A stretch of DNA of 64,000 nt, taken from positions 496,001-560,000 of the forward strand of contig JAOTOL010001642.1 of NCBI GenBank assembly GCA_034440575.1. Direction: 5' to 3'. Shown here in pieces: positions 24,301-36,900 of this stretch (the first letter of the stretch is position 1; every line of letters begins with the position of its first letter). This DNA comes from Imbricaverruca yamaguchii. Taxonomy: Eukaryota > Arthropoda > Thecostraca > Neoverrucidae. Made by a program: the position numbers and the translations under genes. Under the pieces are notes generated by a model. The model had not been told where the DNA came from, searched no databases, and was given only the letters and a program-made list of their open reading frames with translations.

Positions 24301-25285
24301 TCCACAAATATATTCACATTCACAGGTACCTACTAGGTAGGTGCCTACATGCTCCACTTTCATACTGTGTCTCACTTTCTGCCAGGGTGAGAGGCAGGTG
24401 ACACCATGCCTATGACCTCTGCTGTCTGTATTGTAAAAATCTTGGATTTTTTAAAAATTTGTGAAATGTTATGTTGAAAAGAAGCTAAGATAGGTTTCAT
24501 ATTGTCTAATGATTGCATGCACACATACCTACATTGCCCTACTAAAAGCCCCTTTTGTTTGCTTTGCATGTTTTGCAGCCCTACTGAAAGGATTTTTTCC
24601 ATTTGTGCCAAAAAGTGAGTTGTGACATCATCTTAATCATGTGATGAAATACACTGTTGGGTTATGCCAGGCATTTGTTGTAAGTTTTTTTATTTAAAGA
24701 CACTCAAGAAAATTTTAGTTTTTTCTTCAAAAGCAGTTCAGGCTATGTTTCGTTAGCTTAGGCTAATTTTTATTGTTATTTTTAAAAGGAAAATATCACT
24801 TGTAAATATTAAATGAAAAAACTTGCATACCTTTCATGCATGGAAGACTATGCCAGGCTAGGTTAGGTTTAGATGATGGTGATACATTACATGATGTGAC
24901 AATTATATCTTTGGGAACAAAATCACATGCTTTTGCATCTGACACTCAAGGAAACATGGATTTATACATGCTGTGGTGTTCAGAAAGTGATGTGCTCCAT
25001 TGTATTTCATGAATAATTTGTCCATACCAGGTTTGTTGGAGTTCCTGAGGTGAAATGTAACTTTCTTGTCCATTGCATGTTGGTTTATGTTGCTATACTA
25101 TATCTCAAATTTCACAAGCTATGATTGAGTACATCCTGTTTTCCTGACTGCATCCTTTTTATATGCTGGGTAGTTAAAAATAATACAGAATGTGATAGAA
25201 GCTAACTATGCTGTGCCATGCATATTGACCATTTTAGTGTCCATGAGATCAAAGGCAACATTCATTTTCATTGCAAGGTGGCTCT

Positions 25286-25486
25286 CTCTACTGTATGGGG
25301 TGGGGATGACTGAGAGGGTAAAGTGTTGAGCTCTGGATACCAAAAGTCCTGGGTTCAATACTTGCATCACATGGGACATTTCCAATCCCATAGCCCACCT
25401 ATGAAACAGTGTGGGCAGTGCCATTAGTTGTGAATGCACAAAAAGTGTGGCATGATCACCAAATAAACAACAAAACTCTACTGTAT
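25286..25486 (+). mobile_element. SINE-3, copy 1 (CpG-free), with 11-bp target duplication
   Basis: The element (25,297-25,475) is flanked by perfect copies of CTCTACTGTAT. Its tRNA-like head has an A-box region (GATGACTGAGAGGGTAAAG) and a B-box (GGGTTCAATAC). It aligns along its length with 29,505-29,685, including GGGACATTT, AGCCCAC and GCCATTAG blocks. This copy has no CpG, while the sister has many; most of the sister's CpG positions read TG or CA here. Confidence 0.88.
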
Positions 25487-26425
25487 CTAAAAATTTGACT
25501 ATTTTGATATCAAATGAAGCATATTTGCAAGAAGTACCCTTTGTCTGGGATTGGCTCCCCCAATCTTCTTAATTGACCTGAACAATTTGATGTCATCAGC
25601 AGATTTGAGAATCAATGTTGGGAAGCTTGGCATCTAAAATTTACAACTACAGTTAACAGATGTGATTCTAAAGTGGAACCTTGGCACACTACCAAAAACA
25701 GGCAAGCAAGGACATTGTTGACTGTTGCTATTTGCCAGCCATTTAAGAACTAGAGTTTCATTCATTTGATACATAGTTAAGTTATGTCATTATTGTGTGG
25801 TTGTATAATTAATCTGTAGTGAGGAGGAGCATGAGAAGTTTTGCTAAGATATAACTGAAGAGCATCAAGCTTCAATTTATATTGTTTCAAACATCCACTG
25901 AAAATTCCATGGGGTTTCTAAGGTTGGGTCAACAAGTCATCGAGTCATATGGTGTGCCATGGATAAGTGTGTATCTGGTTAGATGAGAATACAATTGGAT
26001 CCTAGTGGTCTGATGTGTTCTCATGTCCTATGGTTCCCGTAGCTGGAATGTGTTCTGCAGTAAAAAAAAAGAATTGGGAATTGCCTGTTGAAAACTGTCT
26101 ACAATGTCTTTGTGATTAGTTTTTTTGTCCATTTTTCAGCCAGTTCTCCCTTTGTCCCTTTGTTCATTGCAGTTAGTTTACTAAATGCTAGAGTCACATG
26201 TTGAACTTTTTATGATGCAATTTATTACAAGTTGATTTTTGCTTTGTGTGATATGTCTAGCAAAGGTATTCCATTGCAGGTTTGCATGCTATGATCAAGA
26301 TTTTCATTATAAAATGTTTTATTTGTGTTGCTGATAGTTCCTCAACTTTAGTGGAGAACAACACTGGCTTCTGGTTGATTTATTTTAACTTCTTGTTTTT
26401 AGCCCTCCCCATCTTTCAGGTTCCT

Positions 26426-27205
26426 CACACCCAGTCTTGGAGGGTTGATAGGAACCCCATCAAATATCCAAACTAAGAGTTGCACGAAAACGAAGGAGGT
26501 GTCATGGGAAAGTGCTCGACAAGTAGGGTCAGACACAACCCCCAAAATTGATCCCCAAGGTGACGTCACTAGGTGGTGTAGATTTTCCCAACTTACGCTT
26601 ACATTATATTTTTTGGGTCTGGGGAGCTCATTTTGGGGGAGATTCGAAGAAACAAAAAATATTTGGAATCAGAAAAGGAAGGTGACATCGTCCATGGCCC
26701 TAGCATTTTTGCAGACCATCAATTTTTTATTGAAGAATTTTGTGTTCAGTTTTCTGCAATTTTAGTTTTTTCAAGTTGATAGAGCTGACCGAAAAAAACG
26801 TTGTTGAAACTAAACTTGCTCTCATAAAAAATGCTTATTTTAGCCAGAATCTTCAATTTTAGCTCTAATGGGCAACTATGCAGAACTAATAAGTATTCAA
26901 AAATGAAGAAAAAATCCTCTAGTGTGTTTTGTTTCAACCCTAAGGATAAGCAAATGCTGAAAATTTCATTGAAATATCTACCCATTAAAGTGTGATGACT
27001 GGTTGAACTTTTCTGAAGATGACCTCACTTGACCTTGATTAACTCATTGACCCTAGATGACCTGGCCTTAAAATTTTGGCACAACATCCAAATTGATGTA
27101 GGAAAAGGTATGCCAAATTTCGGCGCGTTACCGCGCGCCCTTCTTTCACTGGCCGCGGAAAACTTAACGGGCGGTCATAGACCCGCCCCGAGATGGCGTG
27201 GTGTT
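26426..27205. mobile_element. Family A TIR element, copy 2, inside the CpG-poor block
   Basis: Matches 12,061-12,860 over its whole length with many substitutions. The left end reads ACACCCAGTCTTGGAGGG, and the right end, read inward, begins ACACCACGCCATCTCGGGG. Several CpGs of copy 1 are TG or CA here, but the right end still has a CpG cluster (CGGCGCGTTACCGCGCG). No coding capacity. Confidence 0.78.
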
Positions 27206-28143
27206 GAATAATCTGTCCCATTCATCATTTGTAATTCCTTAAAATATGTCCCACATTTAAGTAGTGGTACAAACAAAATATTTTTTCCATTCTTCTGTAC
27301 CATATAAATTTGTCATCACTTCCATTTAAAAAACAAGAACAGCCCTGTTGATTGACTGGCTTGAGCTCAATTTGGTGTTAAATTTGACAATATTATGTTC
27401 ACTATTTCATTGTGTTTCACCAACTGTGAGATCTCCAATTCTGTTTTTATTTGTGACTGGTCAAACCATTTATACCTTTTGAAAGATATAGAAATGTTCT
27501 CCAACATTGCCTAAAAATTGTATATGGACCCAATATTGCTATTGACTTCATAACTTGTTGCAAGATTACTGTTGCAACTATGATGGTCTTTGTGCTTGCA
27601 CTCTTTTCACTTTCAGTCATCATGTGATCACAAAAAAATCAAACTGATCAGACACCCTATGCATAGCTCATAGCCTGAATTTCCTTGAATTCCATATGAA
27701 TAGGTCCAACCAGACAGGTTCACAATACCTGTTGTGTTGACAGAACTAGCTAAGCAAGCATTATACTTAAATACATGGATAAATATGCCCCTCTCCCATG
27801 CTTTCCTAATAGGATTTCTGATACATAAATACCTCATTGTTGTTCATATCATGTTCTGTTACTGGTTTCCAATAAAACCTGTTCTGATCCATGCCACAGT
27901 GATGGGCAGTAAGTAAAAATTTGTATCTACTATGTATGCATTTAGTCCTAGTTTTGTGTTTCCAAAGCTTCACCAACATCACCAGATTGTCATGCCAGGG
28001 GGAATCATGCTCTTGGCACATACTTCTACCTAGCAGTGCTGCCAGAATGTGTCATGGGCTCTGCATGTCCTGCTTTCTGGTCAGAGGGATCACTAGGATG
28101 TGGCCAGAGGAAGATCCAAAAAGGTTTTGGTCAGGAACATAAT

Positions 28144-28334
28144 CAATATGGGTATCAAGTAGGGCGAGTAGTCTATGGGTAAGTTACCCATCTCACAATC
28201 GAAAGATTGTGTGCTCGAGTCTTACTTGTCGCTGCTCTTCGCCCGTGACTAATCGGCGTGAGAGATTGTTGGCGACGCTACGAGGCTCAGCGGTCGACGT
28301 GTCGTAACACCAACAACCACCAATATGGGTACCA
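28144..28334 (+). mobile_element. SINE-1, copy 1, with 14-bp target duplication
   Basis: The element (28,158-28,320) is bounded by CAATATGGGTATCA and CAATATGGGTACCA, a target duplication with one mismatch. The head is tRNA-like: GAGTAGTCTATGGGTAAG (A-box region) and TGCTCGAGTCTTAC (B-box). The body contains GACTAATCGGCGTGAGA and GGCGACGCTAC, and the end is GTCGTAACACCAACAACCAC. It is rich in CpG although it sits in CpG-free DNA, so it inserted recently compared with its surroundings. Confidence 0.9.
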
Positions 28335-28599
28335 GAACTTGAAAGGCTTCTGTCCAGAGGCATCACCAGGACTATATAACATAGCAACCATGTGATGGAA
28401 TAGGCAGCTTCCTAGGGGGAGAAGTGACACTGTGATGAGACAAGTGGTCCAGTGAGGGGAAGGAAATTCAGATGGACGACGTGACCCTGTAATGGGACAA
28501 GTCACATTACATTGCTAGATAGGTAGCTATGTGATCAGCCAATTTCCATCACAGAGCCACCAGTACTACCAGAGTTTCCTATCCCATCATGGGCCACTA

Positions 28600-28832
28600 T
28601 GCAGACTGCAGGGGTCTCTACAGCAGCTGAGGTGCCCCTATGCAGAGTGCGGATAGCCCTACAACAACTGGGGTGCCCCTCTACAGAATGCGACGGCCCT
28701 CGAGAATAGCCAGGTGGCCCTCTGCAGCGTGCAGTTATACCTCTGCAACGGCAGCTGTGCCCCTCTGCAGACTGAAGGGGTGCTGAAGGGGTCCTACAAT
28801 GGCTGGGTGCCCCTCTGCAAACATCAAGGTTG
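28600..28832. repeat. Degenerate tandem repeat around GGTGCCCCTCTGCAGA
   Basis: The word GTGCCCCTMTGCAGA or close relatives recurs about six times at irregular spacing of roughly 30-60 bp, between blocks with CTACARCARCTG. It explains the 100-codon minus-strand frame there, which is not a gene. Confidence 0.6.
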
Positions 28833-29051
28833 CCCATACAACTGGTGAGATGCCGGTCGGATATGGCAGGTGGACAGCCTGACTAGTAGTCTGGCTTGTG
28901 GCGGTCTGGGATACGGACAGCCGATTTCTTGTGATGCATCCGGTGATTTGTGTGAACTCGCGGAACATAGTGGAAGACGTGTCTGATAATTCGGCAAGGC
29001 TCAGTGCCCCTTGTATATATGGTATCGAATGACAGCAGACCGCAGTTGGAC

Positions 29052-29088
29052 AGCCGGCGCGCCCTTAAGCCCAAATAATCAATCGATC
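29052..29088 (+). repeat. Copy of the CGGCGCGCCCTTAAGCCC motif
   Basis: Reads CCGGCGCGCCCTTAAGCC then CAAATAATCAATC, the common tail motif that ends SINE-2 and recurs through the window. Confidence 0.65.
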
Positions 29089-29492
29089 AGCAGTTGGACA
29101 TCATGCTGCATGTGTCGCTTATTTCAATGTATAGGCTGCTGCGCCTGTATCGTGTGCTGTCACAACAGGTATGACCATGCCAGCGAGGTAGTAAGGAGTC
29201 TCTCGGGTAGTTGCCGGCACGAACGCTGGCCTGAGACTCTTACTTCTGCGTACTGACTTCTGTCTTCTGCGTACTGCAAGGGATTCGGCACCCCCACCTC
29301 CTGTCAGCACCACTCGGCATCTCCACCAAACTGCGACTCAAGCGCGCGCCTGAACGGCAGCCTGTCATTGCGCCGGATTTGTGCCGTGTCTGGTCGCAGA
29401 CGGACACGGCAATAGTGAATAGTGAAAGAGTTCAATGAACTCACGATGGTGTCGGTGAAATAGTGTTCAGTTCTTACAAATCCACCTGAAGC

Positions 29493-29697
29493 GACATCTC
29501 CATGACGGGCGTGGATGGTTGAGTGGTTGTGTGTTTAGCTTTGGATACAAAGGTCCGGGGTTCAACACTTGCACCGCTCGGGACATTTATAAATCCTGCG
29601 GCCCACGGGCTAAACAGTGGGCGGCGCCATTAGCCGTGATGGTGCATAAAGCGTGTCGTGAACCACACCATAAAAAAAGAACAAGGACACCTCCATG
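29493..29697 (+). mobile_element. SINE-3, copy 2 (CpG-rich), with 12-bp target duplication
   Basis: The element (29,505-29,685) is flanked by GACATCTCCATG and GACACCTCCATG. The head has an A-box (TGGTTGAGTGGTT), resembling tRNA-Ser/Leu, and a B-box (GGGGTTCAACACT). A short A-rich tail (TAAAAAAAGAAC) precedes the right duplication. It keeps the CpGs that copy 1 lost, for example in CACCGCTCGGGAC, GGGCGGCGCC and GCGTGTCGTG. Confidence 0.9.
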
Positions 29698-29699
29698 TC

Positions 29700-30349
29700 G
29701 TCTCAGACAAAGTGAATTTGTGCGTTGTGTGTTGACGAGATGTAGATGGCTCAAATGAGTGCTTACGTGTGTCTGGATGCCCACTTTGTGTATCATATTT
29801 GTCGTGCCAGCTGGATTGGTGTATCACAGAAGTCATGAAAATGCATAAAATGAATTCGTGTAGGTATATATTCATATGTTCACAACTCATCAATCGCAAT
29901 AATTATCAATTAACGTTGCTTGCTGTTGTCACGTATTTGCGGTGCGTTCTTAAGGAATTCGTTCATAACGTCTGTTTCAAATATGCACTATTGGTTCCAC
30001 CGTTCCTGGGCTTCTGGGCACTCCACATTTTTTATTTCACGATAACCTCGGAATCACATTAAATATTTGAAGTGTGGCCTACAACTTTTCCAAAACCATC
30101 AATAATGTATTGCTTCTGATGCTGTAGCAGGTCAGGCATCGTGTTCGATTACCATCGGACTTTTTTTTTGCATTTGGGCCCGTGCTGTCAGAAATGTCGA
30201 AGCTTCCATATAGAGCTGCGGTTTAGGGCTTATGCCTAAATACTTAATATGGTACAACATCGTATGTCGAAGATTGCAGTGTTGTTTCATGTTAGCTAAA
30301 TAAGTTACTACCTTTTTGACGCGTTATGACAAAAGTTCTCTTATTTTAG
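29700..30349. other. Upstream region of the calumenin gene
   Basis: No exon recognised. The pyrimidine-rich TTCTCTTATTTTAG ending at 30,349 is a good splice acceptor 7 nt before the calumenin ATG, so a 5' untranslated exon and promoter probably lie upstream. I cannot place them. Confidence 0.4.
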
Positions 30350-30356
30350 GTTGAAA

Positions 30357-30449
30357 ATGCGGCCACTGATAATTGGCATGCTGTGCATTTGTGCACTTAC
30401 AAATGCCGCTCCTAAAGCTACAGACCACAAAGAACGATCAATGGAAAAG
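30357..30449 (+). CDS. Calumenin exon 1 (residues 1-31)
   Basis: ATG at 30,357, seven bases after an acceptor. Encodes the signal peptide ([17 protein letters not shown]) and a short charged stretch ending SMEK. Donor GTAAGT, phase 0. Confidence 0.93.
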
Positions 30450-33400
30450 GTAAGTTTAAACATGGACCAAAGGTCCAGCACCTACAGTGAGTTTCACCTT
30501 TCATTTTAAATCCACGTTCTTCCAATGTCGTTGCCATGCCCTACTCCCATGCGTTATTGGAATATTGTGATAGGATTTTCTTGGATGGGGAAGTTCTAGA
30601 TCCTTTAGGTTTGCTTCAAAGGACAGCATCTTAAAACATAATTATAATTATCCATGTGTGCTGTATCAATACAACTTTCTGGTTCCTTCCAGCATATCCT
30701 TTTTGGTAACATTTCTCGCTTGATGCGCCTCACTTCGTGGGAATTGTACAACCTGCAGCATTGGAATGCCGAATTATATTTATAATCGTGTTGTTTCTTC
30801 CCTTCGAAATGCACCAACTTAAGTACAATAACTCCATTATATGAAATTCTGTGTGGAAATTTAGTCTGCGCCCGTTCCATTTCAAATTTAAGGTGTGCTA
30901 CCAATATGTCTACAGCAGCTCTTTGTCAAACTGTTTTGTGGGGTACATTTGAGCGTTAGCTACGTATTGTATTATTCTTTATGCGGCAGATTTTATGAAA
31001 AATCTGATGCTGCTTGGAAGTACCTTACAATTTGAGCATGCCTTTTTGTCCATCAATAGGCATCGATATTTATCCATTAATATTAACCGCGAAACAATGC
31101 AGGTAGTTATTGATCGTTGTTGGCTTTACGACGCGTCGGCTGCTTTACGTCATACAGCGTCGCCAATCTCTGGCGCCGATTGGTCGCGGACGAAGATTAG
31201 AGACAGGTGGAACTCGAACTCGCAACCTTTCTGTTCAGACATGGACACCTTGTCCCTAGACTACTTTCCCCCCCCCCCCCCCCCCGACACGGCAAGAAAA
31301 AAAAGTAACGTAACGATTATTCGTGAATCAATGCGCCCTGAGGCCCATTTAACTGACTACTATTGCTAGGTTAACGTTTGCACAACTACTGCGTGGCTGT
31401 TCACTACGGCACTTTTTGTGGGCAGAGCTATGAACTGAACTACGCCCATATCATAGACTATGAAGTTTCGACTATAATCGACGCTGCAGTTGATGCGCCC
31501 TAAAACCCCAATGACTAAACTAGCTAGGTAACTTCGACTATAATCAGGTGCCATCTGCTTATACACACAGTTATTTGACACAGAGCCTATGCAAATAATA
31601 TAAACTAAGGATAAACTAAGGATAAACGTGATAAACTAGGGAAAAATTTCGTTTTTTTTTTTGGGAAGTATTCTTGGTTCAAATTTTTTGCGGGTGTCAA
31701 ATTGGATTGTTTACGTTACTTTCGACTCTCCTTGATGTTCCTCATATGATCCAAATAAGTACGTCGTGCTCATGCTTACATAAGTATTATCATCGATGAC
31801 ACGCGTGATATTCTCTGTCTTTTGTTGATTAGCTTCAAGATTGATCGCCGATGTTCGGCAGTACCTCACCAATTCTAGGTGTGCTGTCTGACACTGGACC
31901 GCATTCACTTAACCCTGGCCATTGGAAGGCGGTGGGTGCAACCCCCGCTCCTGTAAGGTTTTTCGTGGATAGCTTCCGAACTGCTGAACGAAACCCAGTA
32001 CAAGTTTTAGTCACTCGGATGCATCTTTTTCGGAGCTTCTGGTAAATATGTCTTGTCAGTCATGTTAGGTCATGGAGCTGTGATGTCATGGGGAACACGA
32101 CCAGTTTATTTAACGAAGTCACTAATTATCGTATTTTCACGTGACATTATGTCCTAAAACGACACATTTGGTGCGGCTTGGGCTAATCGATGACTGCATA
32201 TTTGGACTGTGTCCCTGCATCATTCCAAAGTCATTCATTGTCATTAACCTAAGTTGACCTCCGATAACCTTTTTTAGCTTGGCAGTATATTTAGAGTTAT
32301 TGCATGCCATGAATTCGATTTCGCAGTCCACTTGAACCCTGTGGTGAGTGTTAACAGTGGTTTAGCCAACATCTATCAAGCTGCCAAATGTTTCTATCAA
32401 GTTGTCAAATGTCCATGGCCTGACCTGACCCATGATCTATGTTTAAATACAAATTCACGTCATTACATCCTTAAGGCACTGACCGATAGATACCCTGCTA
32501 GTACTGAAAACGTATATATGTTGCAGCCGAGGAAGCGTTTGCGTTTAAATTATGAAAAGTCGATTTTTGCTGCAATTGTACGTTCGACCTGACCTGCGCG
32601 TCGCCTATCACCCCCCCCCAGTTACAAAAGTTGGACGTCAATCGCGATATCTAGTCCCACCTCACAAGCCGGCCTCTGTTTCATCTGTCTAGCTCATTTC
32701 GTTTGGAACACCTGGGAGGTCGCACCACTTCCTCCCCTCCACTGGCAAAGTTTGAAAAATTCGCACACGAGCAAGGGTCAAGGATCATCTTTGTGCTCAG
32801 CGGTATGATGTCTACGGTGCAATACTGGATGGTATGAAGCACACGTTGATCACAACGCGGCTCGAAAAAAATGGTGCTTAGTTCAGAGGACACCAGAATA
32901 AGGAATTCAAAATGAATTTCAACCTGAAAATGTTTCCCAACAATGTTGTTTCGCAATCTAGATCAAATTACCACCAAGATATCAGAGCATTCTTCTAGGA
33001 AGGGATCGCAAAAAGTGGTGCAATTATCACAGGGTGATTTGAAACGACATTTAGCTGAATGCAACTAGCAAATGTTTAGTCCTAACTGTGTTTACCAATT
33101 GACACTTGATGACGAATATATGTGCTTGCTGCCTGAGTAGAACAGTGGTTAGACCGCCAGCCTGCACTGGTCTCTCTCGTCCTGGGAAGACAGGTTCGGG
33201 TCGCTTCACGCGCTCGCATTTACCCCCGGCTGGGAGGGTTAGCTGGCAACTGGCCCGATAAGGCCGGGGACGAGCTACCGGGGCGATCGAGTCGGTGCGT
33301 TGACGGCACGTTCAGCTCTCGGTCAAAATTCTGCTGTTGAACTGGAATTCATGGATCGGGTAGTGGGGCCGGGTCCATGGAACAAGCTCTGCTTAGCAAT

Positions 33401-33791
33401 AGGACTCTGGTCTATAAAACCACCCCAACAAGAATTGGAACCAAATTAAAAAAGCGAAATCCAACAGTGGTTTTCATGAAAATTGTCTTCAAAGTGATTA
33501 AGTTAAGCACTACAAATTATTTGATGGCGTTTAAGGTTTCGGATGGGCGCTATATGACCAACGCAGTCGATGCGTCCGTAAGCCCAAATAACCAACCATC
33601 TAAGGTTTCAGATGGTGTGGGCTATAATGGACCATTTTGCTCCTACCACAATTTATGATGTGCCGTGTGCTCAGTGACTGTACGGGGGTCGCTACCTCCG
33701 AACCCACGCTAAACGCACCCCCCCACCCACCCAGCAACACCCTAAAATTACTTTCCCCTTAATGTGTTGAAGAAAGAAAAAAGTTTTTTGG

Positions 33792-33857
<66 letters not shown>

Positions 33858-33915
33858 TTTTTTTCAAATAAAAAATTTTAAAAAAATTTTATTATTATTT
33901 TTTAAAAAAAAACCC

Positions 33916-33968
<53 letters not shown>

Positions 33969-36900
33969 AATTATAAATTTTTTTGTTATTTCACCCAGCA
34001 TGACACCACACGGTTCTTTTTCATTTACTTGCTTTTGAACATTTACAAAACAACCGATTCCAACATATATACACAGATGAACAGCCCATCAACGCTCGAT
34101 CACCATGAAAGGTTGAACACTATACATTAGCACAGCGCAGACCACTCCTTCTTCAAGCGTCTGTCGACTCGCTGGCGGAGCTTGTGCACCGCCGGAGTCC
34201 TGAACTTATGAGCTTTGGACTGTTGGTTCTGGTCTGTGACCAAGCCAGAGACCACAAGGGCTTCTGTTGTCTCGCTGGACCGTCAAAAGATGGCTGCGAA
34301 AACCTCCGCGCATGCCATCAACTCAGGAGAGGCTATCGAAGCGAAGCTGCATAACGAATAGGCGATCAGAGTGGCGCGTAAGGTCTGCAGCCGGGCCGAA
34401 GGATGTTTCCAGGAGGGTCTGCGCTGTGAGAACGCCAGATGTTCAAGCTTCGTCGTAATTGAGCATTGTTGTTTTGTTGATTGGTGGAAATGTACTACCA
34501 TCAGTTGTCTTTAAAATGTTCCAAAGCACGTGCATAAAAAACACTGCGTGAGACAGTGATAGGTTGATCAGGATAGGTGATAGGATAGGGTAGGACCATG
34601 ATGACCATGATCTGATAGCACGACGTTGTGACCAGAATCCTCGTCAGCCCTCCCTGAACTTGAAAACCGTAGGAAACTGTAATGCCATTTTTCTGACCTG
34701 GTTCATAATTTTACAGAAGCTTAGTGATGAGGAGCACTACGATGAAGATGAAGAACACAATCTGGACTACGATCATGATGCTTTTCTGGGAGACGAGGCA
34801 AAGGAGTTCGATGAACTATCGCCAGCTGAAAGCAAAGCACGCTTGGCGTCAGTATCTGCGTTCAATAATCTGTCGTGCCTTAGTAATCCAATGCTATTTT
34901 CATTCAGTTTTGGTATTATTTTACCAAAGATAATCGATCAGCATCTACAAAGTGTTTTGTTCCATTGATGATGGCAGTGTCTTGAGGTGGTGTTCGTTTG
35001 TTTGCATACACTGTAGTCAGCGATGTTTTTAACAGTCACTTGTCATTGTTGGAATTTTTCCATGGTCTACATTGCGAAAGGGTTGATATATATATGTTTT
35101 GTGAATGTCATCTTTTCCCATGCATATGCGTTGTGTGATAAGGAAGGGAACAATTATATCGCGTATAATCTATTTTGCGAACACGCTCAAGGTTTAAAGT
35201 ACGATGCTTCAAAATGTTTCATTGTTTTGTTGCTTGTCCTTCGCTGCGTCAGTGCCACTGGCTATGCACGACATTCTCATGTTACCGATTATCCAGCTAA
35301 TAACAGATTGCCATATATAACCCTGCTGTAATTTCCTTGAATCAATGTATTCTTAGTTTGTTTCCTGGACAAGACAATGCGGCTGCAAACATGTTTTTTC
35401 CAAACCGACACTTGCGATTACAGGCTTGTTATTGCACTTGCATCGCACATCAGAACATTCCTCAGGAAGTGTGTGTACCACAGCCATGGTACACACACAC
35501 ACACACATGTGAGAGCTTGATGCACCGTACGTCTCGTTATCGTCGTACGCCAACGTACATCTTGTTATCGTCGTGCTTTAGTGTATGTCTTGATATCGTC
35601 TTACGTCAGCATACGTCTTGCTACCGTCGTACGCTAGTGCATGTCTTGATATCGTCATACATCTTCGTACAGTATTAAAGTATTAATTATTCATTAAGTG
35701 GGCGATATCGATAACGAAATGGCGAGAGGGAAAAATGATTACAAGGATGTCTAAGTTGACTGTGAAAAGTGCGTCCATTTCGAGTTCGTCTTTTGTACTT
35801 GTCTGTGATCTTAGCATATCCTTCAAGACTACCTAAAGATGCATCGCATGCATGTGCAATACCATTGTCCTTAATTCCTAGCCTTTGCAGAATTCATCCT
35901 GAAGAGGGATAGGCGTGGTGGCGCAATCGATTTCCGAGCCCTTCACCATCTGGAGCAATCCCGATGCCGGATCCCTTCCTGGACTGAAGAGTACCTCCGG
36001 GGAATTCAGGGATTATTCCGCTCGCTTCGTTTTCCTTCAACCCTGGCTCGACGACTGCTATTCCAAGGCATGCGATTTTAAATCGGCGTTGGTCACCAGT
36101 TGTATCCACATTGCCGTTGATCTCCAGCTCATGTTTACATGCGGAACCTAAATACACGCTAGTTTTAGGAATTATGCCTCCTCCTCCTCTATGTGTTGTG
36201 CACCTTTCTTTGGTTCCAGATGACGAGACCTGCATTAAATATATCAGTGTCAATTCAGTTCCGACCGTACACGCGGTCACGATAAGGCCGCAAGTGATGA
36301 CGCACAGACATGCAGCTGTGAATAACTTGCTACACTTACTCAAATATAACGAAGAACAATTGCAAAATGTGATGCTCTCGTCCTGAGCATGTCTGGTTAG
36401 ATCGTGAGTGCCTCATCATAAATGCACATATTCGCATATCCATGCTTCATTCCATCTACATCAGGCATGTTATTTCGCAGGATAATATATGATAAGATTG
36501 ATGTCAACAAGGATGGCAAACTTACCGAAGAGGAACTCGTAAAATGGATGAAGCACACTAAGAACAAATACATCAACGAGGACGCTGACAAACAGTGGCA
36601 GGTAACTACGCGTACGCGAACTGCACATTCCGTTTTTGTTTTCCAGCATTGTGTAGTACGCAGGGTACCAGCGATGCAATTTTCAGGTACTCGTAGTCTT
36701 GCGAAATTATGTGCTGAGGAAGTTGACATCACCCACTCGCGAACCTGGTTCCCTACCTTCTTCATAATGTGTCTCGGCTAGTACCCACAGTATTGCGTTT
36801 CCATGACAACTGATGACCTCGGGGTACCCATAGTAGGTCATGCACGATAATATTTTGTGTTGGTACGGCTGGTGACACTAGCTTAAGTAGTGCGGTGCGG

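Larger units (their letters stand above)
24301..28470. other. CpG-depleted block
   Basis: Outside its inserted elements this stretch has almost no CpG. I counted three between 24,601 and 26,425, and none from just after the family A copy (about 27,206) to the SINE-1 insertion (28,158). Flanking DNA has ordinary CpG frequency. TG and CA are abundant, as expected after deamination of methylated cytosine. No gene exon is recognised inside. It contains SINE-3 copy 1, family A copy 2 and SINE-1 copy 1. Confidence 0.85.

Noticed and set aside
35894..36400. Minus-strand frame of about 150-165 codons in calumenin intron 2 with a hydrophobic [21 protein letters not shown] segment
   Set aside because: It begins at TTG and has no ATG until after the hydrophobic segment. 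The plus strand is also open over 35,886-36,080, and neither strand has clear splice support. It could be a nested exon but I cannot support it.
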